The translations under genes and the position numbers were made by a program. Of a stretch of DNA of 64,000 bases, positions 16,319 to 24,842 are shown one piece after another. The DNA lies in assembly GCF_011759585.1 (NCBI RefSeq), contig NZ_JAAOYV010000001.1, forward strand, positions 1,426,001 to 1,490,000, read 5' to 3'. The stretch is from Frigoribacterium endophyticum (GTDB lineage: Bacteria; Actinomycetota; Actinomycetes; Actinomycetales; Microbacteriaceae). Under the pieces are notes generated by a model. It made no database searches and was not told the DNA's origin. It worked only from the letters and a program-made list of their open reading frames with translations. Position 1 is the first letter of the stretch. Each line of letters begins with the position of its first letter.

Positions 16319-17709
16319 GGCGCGCCGGTCGTGAGGCGCCACCGGCTGCCCCGGCCCGGCGCGGTCGCGAGCTCGAGGGTCGCCTCCGCCTCGGCGGCGA
16401 GGTCGCGGAGCACGCGCAGCCCGAAGTGGGAGGGGTCGGGCCGGTCGAGGAGCGCGGGGTCGAAGCCGACCCCGTCGTCGGCGATCGTCACGACGGCCCC
16501 GGGCCGGCCGGCCGGGGCGGCCACGCGCACGGTGCACGTCGAGGCCCGGGCGTGGGCGACCACGTTCACCAGCGACTCCTGCACGACCCGGAAGACCAGG
16601 CGCTGGTGGTCGGCGGAGAGAGCCCTCGCGACGTCGGGGTCGACGTCGAGGCGGACGGGCACGCCGCGCGCCGACGCGGCCTGGGCGAGGTCGACGAGGG
16701 CCGGCTCGAGCCCCGACGCGGCGAGGCTCGCCGGGTAGATGTCGACCAGGAGGCTGCGGAGGGCGCCCACGCTGCCGCGGACGGTCGCGGCGACGGCGTC
16801 GAGCCCGTCGGCCGTCGCCGGGTCGCCGCGGCGTCGCGACGCGGCGGACTCGGCCGAGACCGCGAGCGAGGTCGCGACGAGGTCCTGGACGACGCCGTCG
16901 TGGAGGGCGCCCGCGATGCGCCGCCGCTCGTCGCCGCTCGCCTCGAGGGCGCGCTCGAGCAGCGCCTCGCGGTGGCGGCGAGCGCCCTGCAGGGCGCGGA
17001 GCAGACGGGCGAGCACGGGGAGCAGCAGCAGCACGACGAGCAGGATGCTGCCGATGGTGATGCCCGCGAAGCCGACCCAGATCTGGCCGCTCCGCTGCAC
17101 GACCTCGTCGTAGCGGAAGTACACCTCGGCGAGCAGCGGTCGGCCGCTGGGCGTGCGGACGGAGCGGTAGGCCTCGAGCAGGCGGCCCTCGTCGCGTTCG
17201 TAGACGTTCTCGGGCTCGGTGAGGTCGCTGACCTCCGACTCGACGCCCGAGCCGCGGAGGGCCTCGAGGTCGTCGTCGCCGAGCTCGAACCGCTGACCGA
17301 TCAGCCGGTGCTCGTCGCTCCAGACGACCCGGCCGGTCTCGTCCCAGATCTTGACCCGGGCGATGCTCTCGCTGAGCACGTGGTCGCGGACGACGGCGTC
17401 CATGACGGCGACGGCCGCGGGGTCGCCCTCGACCAGGGCGTCGGTGAGGTCCGGCTCGATCAGGGCGTCGCCGATGCGGTCCGCGCGATCGGCCGCGTCG
17501 GCCACGGACTCCGCCTCGGCGAGGCGCCGGGCGGCGACCAGGGCCGCGACGGAGACCGCGACGATGACGAGCACGGCGACGACCGCGACCCAGACCACGA
17601 CGCGCCCGGCGCTGGGGTCGTGCGACGCCGACGACGTCGACCGGTCGGGCCGTGTGACGACCCGCCACGGCGGGGCGTCGGCGCTCGCCTCCCCCTGAGG
17701 ACTGCTCAT
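16315..17709 (-). CDS. Sensor histidine kinase (NarL/DesK type)
   Basis: A 464-residue membrane kinase. TM1 is near 36-60 and TM2 near 195-215, flanking an extracytoplasmic domain of about 130 residues rich in acidic positions. The HisKA_3 phospho-site lies in RRRIAGALHDGVVQDL, followed by the HATPase N-box (VQESLVNVVAHARA) and G-box (ADDGVGFD). It pairs with the overlapping response regulator. The ligand is unknown. Transcribed divergently from the quinone reductase at 17788, it has a 78-base shared upstream region. Confidence 0.92.
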   Translation of the reverse strand: MSSPQGEASADAPPWRVVTRPDRSTSSASHDPSAGRVVVWVAVVAVLVIVAVSVAALVAARRLAEAESVADAADRADRIGDALIEPDLTDALVEGDPAAVAVMDAVVRDHVLSESIARVKIWDETGRVVWSDEHRLIGQRFELGDDDLEALRGSGVESEVSDLTEPENVYERDEGRLLEAYRSVRTPSGRPLLAEVYFRYDEVVQRSGQIWVGFAGITIGSILLVVLLLLPVLARLLRALQGARRHREALLERALEASGDERRRIAGALHDGVVQDLVATSLAVSAESAASRRRGDPATADGLDAVAATVRGSVGALRSLLVDIYPASLAASGLEPALVDLAQAASARGVPVRLDVDPDVARALSADHQRLVFRVVQESLVNVVAHARASTCTVRVAAPAGRPGAVVTIADDGVGFDPALLDRPDPSHFGLRVLRDLAAEAEATLELATAPGRGSRWRLTTGAP

Positions 17710-17775
17710 GCGTCCATCCTGCCCCGGCGGGGGCGCACCTCCGAGCCGACTCGACGTGGGAGCCTCCCCCCGGAG

Positions 17776-17781
17776 CAGACT
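17776..17781 (+). promoter_or_regulatory. -10 box CAGACT, leaderless start
   Basis: CAGACT, 6 bases, then the ATG at 17788. Confidence 0.55.
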
Positions 17782-17787
17782 CGGGGC

Positions 17788-18819
17788 ATGAAGTCGATCA
17801 TCTACACCGAGACCGGTCCCGCCTCCGACGTGCTGCGGCTCGTCGACCGCGAGGTGCCCGAGCCCGGCGCCGGCGAGGTGCGCGTGCGCGTCGTCGTGTC
17901 GGGCGTCAACCCCACCGACTGGAAGTCGCGCCAGGGCTCCGGCCCCGGCGAGGCCACGCCGTACCCCGAGGTCACCCCGGACCAGGACGGCGCGGGCGTC
18001 GTCGACGCCGTGGGCGAGGGCGTCACCGACCTCGCCGTCGGCGACCGGGTCTGGTCGTTCATCTCCGCGAACGGCCACGCGACCGGCACTGCGCAGCAGT
18101 ACACCGTCCTCCCCCGCGAGCGCGTCGACCCCCTCCCCGACGGGGCCTCGTTCGACCTCGGCGCGAGCCTCGGGGTCCCCGCCATGACGGCGCACCGCGC
18201 GCTCACCGTCCACGAGGACGGCCCCACGCGCCTCTCGCCCGGCGCGCTCGACGGCGTCACCGTCCTCGTCTCCGGAGGCGCGGGCGCGGTGGGCCACGCC
18301 GCGATCCAGCTGGCCGCCTGGGCCGGCGCCACGGTGATCACCACGATCTCGAGCGACGAGAAGGCGGCCCTCGCCCGCGCCGCCGGAGCCCACCACGTCG
18401 TGAACTACCGCGAGCAGGACGCGGCCGCCGAGATCCGCCGACTCGCCCCCGACGGCGTGCAGGTGGTCGTCGAGGTGTCGATCCGGCAGAACGCGGAGCT
18501 GGTGGCCGCGGTCGTCGCGCCCCGCGCCTCCGTCGCGATCTACGCGAACGACGGCGGCGACGAGGTCTCGCTGCCGCTCCGCGCCAACATGGGCACCAAC
18601 ACCCGCTACCAGTTCGTGCTGCTGTACACGGTCGGCGAGGAGGCCCTCCAGGCCGCCGCCGAGGACGTCACGGCCGCCGTGCGCGACGGGGCGCTGCCCG
18701 TCGGCGAGGAGGCCGGGCTGCCGCTGCACCGGTTCCCGCTCGAACGGACCGCCGCCGCGCACGAGGCCGTCGAGGCCGGCGTGACCGGCAAGGTGCTGGT
18801 CGACGTCGCCCCCGAGTGA
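17788..18819 (+). CDS. NADPH:quinone reductase-like MDR protein
   Basis: A 343-residue medium-chain dehydrogenase of the zinc-free quinone oxidoreductase (QOR) branch. The N-terminal GroES-like half carries VVSGVNPTDWKSRQG, PDQDGAGVV and GDRVW. The Rossmann half has VLVSGGAGAVGHAAIQLA followed by ISSDEKAALARAAGAHHVVNY. The zinc-binding Cys residues of alcohol dehydrogenases are absent, as expected. It is likely a cytosolic NADPH-dependent reductase of quinones or enals. It is divergent from the sensor kinase and followed by a 21-bp-stem hairpin. Confidence 0.9.
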   Translation: MKSIIYTETGPASDVLRLVDREVPEPGAGEVRVRVVVSGVNPTDWKSRQGSGPGEATPYPEVTPDQDGAGVVDAVGEGVTDLAVGDRVWSFISANGHATGTAQQYTVLPRERVDPLPDGASFDLGASLGVPAMTAHRALTVHEDGPTRLSPGALDGVTVLVSGGAGAVGHAAIQLAAWAGATVITTISSDEKAALARAAGAHHVVNYREQDAAAEIRRLAPDGVQVVVEVSIRQNAELVAAVVAPRASVAIYANDGGDEVSLPLRANMGTNTRYQFVLLYTVGEEALQAAAEDVTAAVRDGALPVGEEAGLPLHRFPLERTAAAHEAVEAGVTGKVLVDVAPE

Positions 18820-18831
18820 GCTGAGGCGCAC

Positions 18832-18888
18832 CGAGGTGACCCGTCCTGGGCCCGGGAGAGCCCCGGCGGCCCAGGACGGGTCACCTCG
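18832..18888. terminator. Hairpin with perfect 21-bp stem, CGAGGTG family
   Basis: Arms 18832-18852 and 18868-18888 are perfectly complementary over 21 positions, with a short CGGG/CCCG inner stem. It follows the quinone reductase stop by 12 bases. The outer arm CGAGGTGACCCGTCCTG matches the 14615 hairpin at most positions. Confidence 0.8.
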
Positions 18889-18939
18889 ACAGTGCACCGG
18901 CGACGCTGCCGACGCCCGGACCGGTCCCGGTGCCCGGGC

Positions 18940-18945
18940 TAGGCT
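18940..18945 (+). promoter_or_regulatory. -10 box TAGGCT, leaderless start
   Basis: TAGGCT, 6 bases, then GTG 18952. Confidence 0.6.
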
Positions 18946-18951
18946 CGCCGG

Positions 18952-19995
18952 GTGCCCGCTCCCGCCCCGATCAGCTCCGTGCAGGCCGAGGCCCTGCGCA
19001 CCCGCTCGCTCCCTCCCCTCGAGGAGGTACGGCACGGCGTCTGGTCGCTGTCGTCGACCGTGGGCGACCGCGTCGAGGGCCACTCGTTCAGCTACCTCGT
19101 CGAGGGCTCCGACGGCTCCCTCGCGCTGATCGACCCGGGCTGGGCCGGGCCCGACGCCGTCCCCCGGCTCGAGGCCGCGCTGCGGTCGGTCGACCACGAG
19201 CTCTCCGACCTGACGCTCGTCGTGGTCACCCACCTGCACCTCGACCACCTGGGGGCCGCTGACGACGTGCGCCGCGCCTCCGGGGCCCGCGTCGCGATGC
19301 ACGCCCTCGAGTCCGCCGCCCTCGACCGGCGCGCCGCCGACGGGGCCGCCGCCGACGCCGACGTCGCCCGCTGGGGCGCCCCCCGGGAGCTGACGGAGGC
19401 GCTGGTCGCCTCCTGGGGGTCCGGTCGCGCCCTGCCCGCGGTCACGCCCGACCTGCTGCTCGCCGACGGCGACGAGCTGCCGGTCGCGGGCCGCCGCCTG
19501 CGGGCCGTGCACACGCCGGGCCACACCGCCGGCCACCTGTGCGTCGTCGAGCCCGAGCAGCGCCTCGTCTTCACCGGCGACCACGTGCTGCCGACGATCA
19601 ACCCCGGCATCGGCCTCGGCGGCCGCACCGCGTCCAACCCCCTCGACGACCACCTCGCCTCGCTGCGGGCGATGGTCCCCCTCGACCGGCCCGGAGCGGA
19701 CGCCCTCGAGGTCTGCCCCGGCCACGAGTACCGGTTCGTCGGCCTCGCCGAGCGGGCGGAGGCGCTGGTCGCGCACCGTGCCGACCGCACCCTCGACGCG
19801 GTGACCGCGCTCGACGCCCTGCGCGCCGAGGGCGCGGGCGCGGCCTCCCCCACGGTCTTCGAGGTCGCCGAGCGCATGACGGGCTGGCGCGGCGGCCTCC
19901 GGTCGATGACGGGCTTCGTGCTCGCCTCCGCGCTCGCCCAGACGGAGTGGCACCTCCGGTCGGCCGGACGCGCCGACGAGCTCGCGACGGACTGA
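18952..19995 (+). CDS. MBL-fold metallo-hydrolase
   Basis: A 347-residue metallo-beta-lactamase-fold protein. The metal-binding motif is THLHLDHLGA, with further ligands in HTPGHTAGHL, FTGDHVLP and CPGHEYRF. A C-terminal helical region follows (TVFEVAERMTGWRGG), as in LACTB2-like/RNase Z-like hydrolases acting on small thioesters or similar. GTG 18952 is used because TAGGCT lies 6 bases upstream. The substrate is unknown. Confidence 0.9.
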   Translation: MPAPAPISSVQAEALRTRSLPPLEEVRHGVWSLSSTVGDRVEGHSFSYLVEGSDGSLALIDPGWAGPDAVPRLEAALRSVDHELSDLTLVVVTHLHLDHLGAADDVRRASGARVAMHALESAALDRRAADGAAADADVARWGAPRELTEALVASWGSGRALPAVTPDLLLADGDELPVAGRRLRAVHTPGHTAGHLCVVEPEQRLVFTGDHVLPTINPGIGLGGRTASNPLDDHLASLRAMVPLDRPGADALEVCPGHEYRFVGLAERAEALVAHRADRTLDAVTALDALRAEGAGAASPTVFEVAERMTGWRGGLRSMTGFVLASALAQTEWHLRSAGRADELATD

Positions 19996-20029
19996 GGGCG
20001 CCTCCCGGGCCGGAGACGGCGACCCGGGC

Positions 20030-20035
20030 CAGACT
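20030..20035 (+). promoter_or_regulatory. -10 box CAGACT, leaderless start
   Basis: CAGACT, 6 bases, then the ATG at 20042. Confidence 0.5.
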
Positions 20036-20041
20036 CGGCGC

Positions 20042-21166
20042 ATGACCACCGACTCCCCCGCTCGCGACTGCGACGCCGACGCCGACTCTGACGCCCGCGC
20101 CGCCGCCGCCGTGCCGTCGATCACCGACCCCGTCGCCCCGATGCTCGCGAAGGCCGTCGCGACCGTGCCCGACGCCGACAGCGTCGAGGGCGGCCTGTCG
20201 TACGAGCCGAAGTGGGACGGCTTCCGCGGCCTCGTCTACTTCGACGGCGAGACGGTAGAGCTCGGCAGCCGCGGCTCGAAGCCGCTCACCCGGTACTTCC
20301 CCGAGCTCGTGGCCGCGCTCGCCGAGGGCCTGCCCGGCCCGTGCGTGCTCGACGGCGAGATCGTGCTGCGGCAGGGCGAGCCCGGCGACGAGCGGCTCGA
20401 CTGGGACGCCCTCTCGCAGCGCATCCACCCCGCGGCCTCGCGCGTCGCGACGCTCTCGGTCTCGACGCCGGCCTCGTTCGTGGCGTTCGACCTGCTCGCC
20501 GAGGGCGACGAGAGCCTGGTGGAGCGCCCCTTCGGCGAGCGCCGGGCCGCCCTCGAGCGCCTCCTCGCCGACGTGGCCGCCCCGCTGCACCTCGGGCGCA
20601 CGACGACCGACGCCGACGTCGCCCGCCGCTGGCTCGTCGAGTTCGAGGGCGCCGGGCTCGACGGCGTCGTCGCCAAGCCCCTGGCGAGCCCCTACCAGCC
20701 CGGCAAGCGCACCATGCTCAAGGTCAAGCACCACCGCACCGCCGACGTCGTCGTGCTCGGCTACCGGGTGCACAAGAGCGGGCAGGGCGTGGGGTCGCTG
20801 CTGCTCGGCCTGCACGACGCCGACGGCGAACTCCGGAACGTGGGAGGCGCCTCCGCGTTCTCGGACGCCCGTCGCCTCGAGCTCGTCGACGAGCTGGCCG
20901 ACCTCGTCGTGCGCGACGACGACGGCGAGGTCGCGCGGGCCGAGACCGACCGCAGCCGCTTCTCGTCGGGGAAGGACGTCTCGTACGTCCCGCTCCGCCC
21001 CGAGCGGGTCGTGGAGGTGCGCTACGACCAGATGGAGGGGCAGCGGTTCCGGCACACGGTGCAGGTGGCCCGATGGCGGACCGACCGCGAGGCGCGCTCG
21101 TGCGGGTTCGACCAGCTGGAGGTGCCGGCGGCGTACGACCTGGGCGAGGTGCTCGTCCGGGCCTGA
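20042..21166 (+). CDS. ligC: ATP-dependent DNA ligase, LigC type
   Basis: A 374-residue ligase without the polymerase and nuclease domains of LigD. Nucleotidyltransferase motif I is EPKWDGFRG (AMP-accepting Lys at about residue 58). Further motifs are VLDGEIVL (III), FDLLAEG (IIIa), LDGVVAKP (IV) and MLKVKHHRTADVVVLGYR (V), then an OB-fold. LigC is an NHEJ or base-excision-repair ligase in mycobacteria. It is convergent with a PrimPol-type polymerase gene that would be its partner. The Asp-rich N-terminus (DCDADADSDA) is an oddity. Confidence 0.9.
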   Translation: MTTDSPARDCDADADSDARAAAAVPSITDPVAPMLAKAVATVPDADSVEGGLSYEPKWDGFRGLVYFDGETVELGSRGSKPLTRYFPELVAALAEGLPGPCVLDGEIVLRQGEPGDERLDWDALSQRIHPAASRVATLSVSTPASFVAFDLLAEGDESLVERPFGERRAALERLLADVAAPLHLGRTTTDADVARRWLVEFEGAGLDGVVAKPLASPYQPGKRTMLKVKHHRTADVVVLGYRVHKSGQGVGSLLLGLHDADGELRNVGGASAFSDARRLELVDELADLVVRDDDGEVARAETDRSRFSSGKDVSYVPLRPERVVEVRYDQMEGQRFRHTVQVARWRTDREARSCGFDQLEVPAAYDLGEVLVRA

Positions 21167-21184
21167 CGGGACTGCGAGGCGCCT

Positions 21185-21209
21185 GCGGGAGTCGACCCGC
21201 GACTCCCGC
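21185..21209. terminator. Hairpin between convergent ligC and PrimPol genes
   Basis: A perfect 10-bp stem (21185-21194 with 21200-21209) and a 5-base loop in the 59-base gap between two convergent stops. Confidence 0.65.
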
Positions 21210-21225
21210 CGGCCGACCCGTCGGA

Positions 21226-22272
21226 CTACTCGGTCTGCCCGGTCGCCTCGGCCTGGTCGCCCTGCGGCGCCGCCTTCGCGCGGCTGGGCTGGACGCGGGG
21301 CGGCTCGCCCGGCATCTTCGGGAAGTCGGGCGGGAAGGGCAGCTCGCCGAGGCCCGCCTCGACGTCGCGCTCCCACCAGCCGAGCAGCGCGTCGATCGTG
21401 CCGGGCTCGTCGTGCATGTGCTCCCACGGGTCGCGCGTCGCGGCGAGGCGGCCCGGCACGGTGAGCACGGTGTGCGCCGCCGGGTCGGTCGCGTCGAGCT
21501 CGCTCCACTCGAGCGGGGTCGAGACGGAGGCGCGGGCCAGCGCCCGGGGAGACCAGGCGCCCGCCATGGTGCGGTCGCGGTTCGCCTGGTTGTAGTCGAC
21601 GAAGACGCGGCGGCCCCGCTCCTCCTTCCACCAGTTCGTGGTCACGGCGTCGGGCATGCGGCGCTCGAGCTCGCGCGCCGCGGCGATCACCGCGTGCCGC
21701 ACGTCGAGGAACTCCCGGGTCGGCTCGATCGGCGCGAAGACGTGCAGGCCGCGGTTGCCGCTCGTCTTGACGAACGCGGTCAGCCCGGCGTCGGCCAGCA
21801 CGCGCCGGAGCTCGTGCGCCGCGGGCACCGCGTCGGAGAAGTCGGTGCCCGGCTGGGGGTCGAGGTCGACCCGCAGCTGGTCGGGCAGGTCGCTCGCCCC
21901 GGCCCGCGAGGCCCAGGGGTGGAAGACGACCGTGTTCATCTGCGCCGCCCAGACGGCCCCGGCCGGCTCGTCGATGACGAGCTGGGGGTGCGAGCGCGCG
22001 CTCGGGTAGGTCACGACGACGCTGCGCACGTGGTCGGGGGCGCCGCGGGGCGGGTTCTTCGAGAAGTAGTCGTCGCCGTCGACCCCGCCGGGGAACCTCT
22101 GCAGCGAGATCGGGCGGTCGCCGTTCGCGCGGACGAACGCGTCGCCCACGTCGACGAGGTAGCGCGCGAGGTCGAGCTTCGTCACGCCCAGGTCGTGCCA
22201 GAGCACCCGGCCCGGGCTCGAGATCCGGACCTCGCGGTCGCCCACCTGCAGCATCGTCGCCTCGCTCGCCAT
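21226..22272 (-). CDS. PrimPol / LigD-type NHEJ DNA polymerase domain protein
   Basis: A 348-residue stand-alone archaeo-eukaryotic primase-like polymerase, homologous to the polymerase domain of LigD. Marks: ISSPGRVLWHDLGVTKLDLARY, ISLQRFPGG, FFSK-like DDYFSKNPP, LRVDLDPQPG (catalytic acidic pair), KTSGNRGLHVF and WWKEERGRRVFVDYNQANRDRT. In mycobacteria, such proteins work with LigC in repair. The C-terminal 35 residues are a Pro/Gln/Ala tail. ATG 22272 has TAGGGT 5 bases upstream. No Ku gene is in the window. Confidence 0.9.
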   Translation of the reverse strand: MASEATMLQVGDREVRISSPGRVLWHDLGVTKLDLARYLVDVGDAFVRANGDRPISLQRFPGGVDGDDYFSKNPPRGAPDHVRSVVVTYPSARSHPQLVIDEPAGAVWAAQMNTVVFHPWASRAGASDLPDQLRVDLDPQPGTDFSDAVPAAHELRRVLADAGLTAFVKTSGNRGLHVFAPIEPTREFLDVRHAVIAAARELERRMPDAVTTNWWKEERGRRVFVDYNQANRDRTMAGAWSPRALARASVSTPLEWSELDATDPAAHTVLTVPGRLAATRDPWEHMHDEPGTIDALLGWWERDVEAGLGELPFPPDFPKMPGEPPRVQPSRAKAAPQGDQAEATGQTE

Positions 22273-22277
22273 GCCTC

Positions 22278-22283
22278 ACCCTA
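22278..22283 (-). promoter_or_regulatory. -10 box TAGGGT, leaderless start
   Basis: TAGGGT, 5 bases, then the ATG at 22272 on the minus strand. Confidence 0.5.
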
Positions 22284-22347
22284 GCTCCGGGGCCCGGGCG
22301 GGGCCGGCGGGGTCCCGGCGGCGCGGGGGCGCCCGCCGCGGGGCGGG

Positions 22348-22353
22348 TACGCT
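22348..22353 (+). promoter_or_regulatory. -10 box TACGCT, leaderless start
   Basis: TACGCT, 6 bases, then GTG 22360. Confidence 0.6.
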
Positions 22354-22359
22354 CGGGCG

Positions 22360-23583
22360 GTGACCTCCCCCCTCCGCATCGCGCTCGTCTCGCTGCACAC
22401 CTCCCCCGGTGCCGAGCCCGGCTCGGGCGACGTGGGCGGCATGAACGTCGTCGTGCGCAACCAGGCCGAGGCCCTCGGCGAGGCCGGGCACCGGGTCGAG
22501 ATCCTCACCCGGCGCTCGTCGCCCGACGGGCCCGACACCGTCGAGCTCGCGCCCGGGGTCACGCTGCGCGTCCTCACCGCCGGCCCGACCGAGCCCGTCA
22601 CGAAGGGCCGCCACGAGGAGTTCGTCGACGAGTTCCGCGAGCGCCTGGCCGAGCAGGGCCCCTGGGACGTCATCCACTCGCACCACTGGTTCAGCGGCGT
22701 CGCCGCGCTGCCGGTCGCGCGCGAGCGCGGCGTGCCGCACGTGCAGAGCTTCCACTCGATCGCCGCGGGCGACGAGACGCCCCTCTCCGACGGCGAGCGT
22801 GCCGAGTCGCCCGGCCGGCTCGCCGGGGAGGCCCTGCTCGCGCGGGAGAGCGACGCGGTCGTCGCGATCAGCCGTGCGGAGGCCGAGACGGTCGCCACGC
22901 GGCTCGGCGGCGACCCGGCCCGGCTCTGGGTGGTGCTGCCCGGTGTCGACGCCGAGCTCTTCCGGCCAGCGACGCCGGGCAAGCCCCGCTCCGACCGGCC
23001 CTACGTCGTGGTCGCCGGTCGGCTCGAGCCGCTGAAGGCGCCCGACCTCGCCGTGGCCGCGGTCGCGGCCGTCCCCGCCGACCTTCGCCCCGAGCTCGTG
23101 ATCGCCGGCGGAGCCAGCACCGAGCACGCCGGCTACGAGCACGAGCTGGAGGACCTCGCCGCCCGCCTCGACCTCGACGTGCGCTTCCTGGGGCCGCGGA
23201 CGCGAGCGGGCCTCGCCGCCCTGCTCCGCGACTCCCGCCTGGTGCTCGTGCCCTCGCACTCGGAGACGTACGGGCTGATCGCCCTCGAGGCGGCCGCGAG
23301 CGGGGTCCCGGTCGTCGCCGCCGCGTCGGGGGGCCTGCGCGAGTCGGTCGTCGACGGCGTCACCGGCGTCGTCCTCGACAGCCGCGAGCCGGCCCGCTGG
23401 GGCGAGACGCTGACCCGACTCCTCGGCGACGACGCGACCTGGCAGCGCCTCGCGACCGCCGCCCGGCAGCGCGCCCTCGAGCACCCCTGGTCGCTCTCCG
23501 CCGCCGAGCTGGCCGACGTGTACTGCCGCCTCACGGGCAGCGACGACTGCACCGAGCTCGCAGCCGCGGGCGGGCGGCGCTGA
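22360..23583 (+). CDS. Glycosyltransferase family 4 (MshA-like)
   Basis: A 407-residue GT-B glycosyltransferase. The N-terminal SLHTSPGAEPGSGDVGGMNVVV, IHSHHWFSG and PHVQSFHSIAAGDE closely resemble MshA, which makes the first glycoside of mycothiol from UDP-GlcNAc and inositol-3-phosphate. The C-domain has the nucleotide-sugar site (VAGRLEPLKAPDLAV, VPSHSETYGLIALEAAASGVPVVA with the EX7E spacing). MshA is the best guess, but a related GT4 is possible because some MshA positions differ. It is leaderless, with its own promoter. Confidence 0.82.
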   Translation: MTSPLRIALVSLHTSPGAEPGSGDVGGMNVVVRNQAEALGEAGHRVEILTRRSSPDGPDTVELAPGVTLRVLTAGPTEPVTKGRHEEFVDEFRERLAEQGPWDVIHSHHWFSGVAALPVARERGVPHVQSFHSIAAGDETPLSDGERAESPGRLAGEALLARESDAVVAISRAEAETVATRLGGDPARLWVVLPGVDAELFRPATPGKPRSDRPYVVVAGRLEPLKAPDLAVAAVAAVPADLRPELVIAGGASTEHAGYEHELEDLAARLDLDVRFLGPRTRAGLAALLRDSRLVLVPSHSETYGLIALEAAASGVPVVAAASGGLRESVVDGVTGVVLDSREPARWGETLTRLLGDDATWQRLATAARQRALEHPWSLSAAELADVYCRLTGSDDCTELAAAGGRR

Positions 23584-23705
23584 CCCTGCCGCACCGCGCC
23601 GACGCCGACGCCCACCCAGACGGCGCTCAGGCCGCCCTCCGGCCCGCGGCCCTAGGCTCGGGGCGGGCGACGACGCCCGCACCACCCGACTCCCCGGAGG
23701 CACCC

Positions 23706-24185
23706 ATGACCGACGACACGCTGCTGCGCACCCTCGAGGAGCAGGAGGAGCGCCTGACGTTCCGCCGCTTCACGACCGAGACCGCCCTCGACCTCGGCGC
23801 CCACGTGCTCGCCGAGGCCCGTCGCCGTCAGCTGCCCGTGGCGATCGCCGTGATGAAGGGCCGGCAGCGCGTCTTCCACGCCGCCCTGCCCGGCACCTCG
23901 CGCGACAACGACGAGTGGCTCGACCGCAAGGCCCGCGTCGTCGAGCGCTGGGGCCAGAGCTCGTACCGCGTCGGCGAGACCTTCCGCGTCGCCGGCTCGA
24001 CCTTCGACGAGAAGTCGCGGCTCGACCCGGGCGTCTACGCCGCCCACGGCGGGGTGTTCCCCGTCATCGTGCGCGGGGTCGGCCCGGTCGGCTCGGTCGG
24101 GGTCTCGGGCCTCCCCCAGGCCGACGACCACGCCCTCGTCGTCGAGCTCGTCGAGGACTTCCTCGCCCACGGCTACGACAGCTGA
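23706..24185 (+). CDS. UPF0303 / heme-degrading-domain (HbpS-like) protein
   Basis: A 159-residue protein of the GlcG/HbpS-related UPF0303 family. Seen: LGAHVLAEARRRQLPVAIAVMKGRQRVFHAALPG, the NDEWLDRKARVVERWGQSSYRVG segment specific to this family, and GGVFPVIVRGVGPVGSVGVSGLPQADDH at the end. Related proteins bind or degrade heme or cobalamin-like cofactors; the role here is not established. The ATG is set by CGGAGG, and a TAGGCT -10 lies at 23653-23658, giving a leader of about 47 bases. Confidence 0.87.
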   Translation: MTDDTLLRTLEEQEERLTFRRFTTETALDLGAHVLAEARRRQLPVAIAVMKGRQRVFHAALPGTSRDNDEWLDRKARVVERWGQSSYRVGETFRVAGSTFDEKSRLDPGVYAAHGGVFPVIVRGVGPVGSVGVSGLPQADDHALVVELVEDFLAHGYDS

Positions 24186-24237
24186 CCCCACCCACGACGG
24201 CACGACCGACCGCACGACACCGACCGAGGGAGGCGCG

Positions 24238-24744
24238 GTGAGCGACGACGAGGCCACGCGCGCGGCCGCGGCCCTGGCCGGCCTGCTCGGCCGCACGGTC
24301 GCCGAGCTGGCGGCCCGCGACGCCCGCCAGGAGTCGCTCGCGACCGTGAAGGCGTCACGACGGCTGCTGCTCGTGCACACGTCGGCGTCGCTGCTGCCGG
24401 CGGGCCGGGCCTGGCGCCTCGGGGTGCTGCTGCTCGGCGCCGAGGGGCAGGTCTGGGCGACCGGCACCATCACCCGCGCCACCGAGCCGAAGCGCGAGCA
24501 GCACCTGTCGGCCTCGGTCGAGGAGCGGCGCGACGCCCGACGGGCCGCGTCGCGGAGGTTCGCCGAGGGCGAGGTCGTCAACTACGGCCACGTGCCGGTG
24601 CGCACCGACGCCGAGGCCCTGCGCTCCGGCGCGGCCGAGCCCCTCGTGCTCGTCGGCGACGCCGTGCACGTGCGCTGGGGCCGCGGCCCGGGCGAGCTGC
24701 GCGAGCTCGGCGCGTACCTCGCCGACCGCGCCGACCTGCTCTGA
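24238..24744 (+). CDS. Hypothetical protein, 168 aa
   Basis: I do not recognise this family. An acidic N-terminal helix (DDEATRAAAALAGLLGRTVAELAARD) precedes a mixed domain (LLLVHTSASLLPAGRAWRLGVLLLG, GQVWATGTITRATEPKREQH, NYGHVPVRTDAEAL). The GTG start is preceded by GGGAGG, so it is a leadered gene. It follows the UPF0303 gene by 52 bases on the same strand and may be cotranscribed with it. Confidence 0.68.
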   Translation: MSDDEATRAAAALAGLLGRTVAELAARDARQESLATVKASRRLLLVHTSASLLPAGRAWRLGVLLLGAEGQVWATGTITRATEPKREQHLSASVEERRDARRAASRRFAEGEVVNYGHVPVRTDAEALRSGAAEPLVLVGDAVHVRWGRGPGELRELGAYLADRADLL

Positions 24745-24842
24745 GCCGCGGTCTCCCGCGTCTGCCCTCGCTCCCGCCCCGCGCCTCCCCCGCACTCTCT
24801 TGCTCGACCTTGCCCCGCGCCTCCCCCCGCCCTGCCCCTCCG

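Noticed and set aside
14615-18888. Inverted-repeat pair as ends of an insertion sequence
   Set aside because: The two related hairpins are each complete palindromes and the 4 kb between them holds ordinary housekeeping-type genes on both strands, with no transposase.
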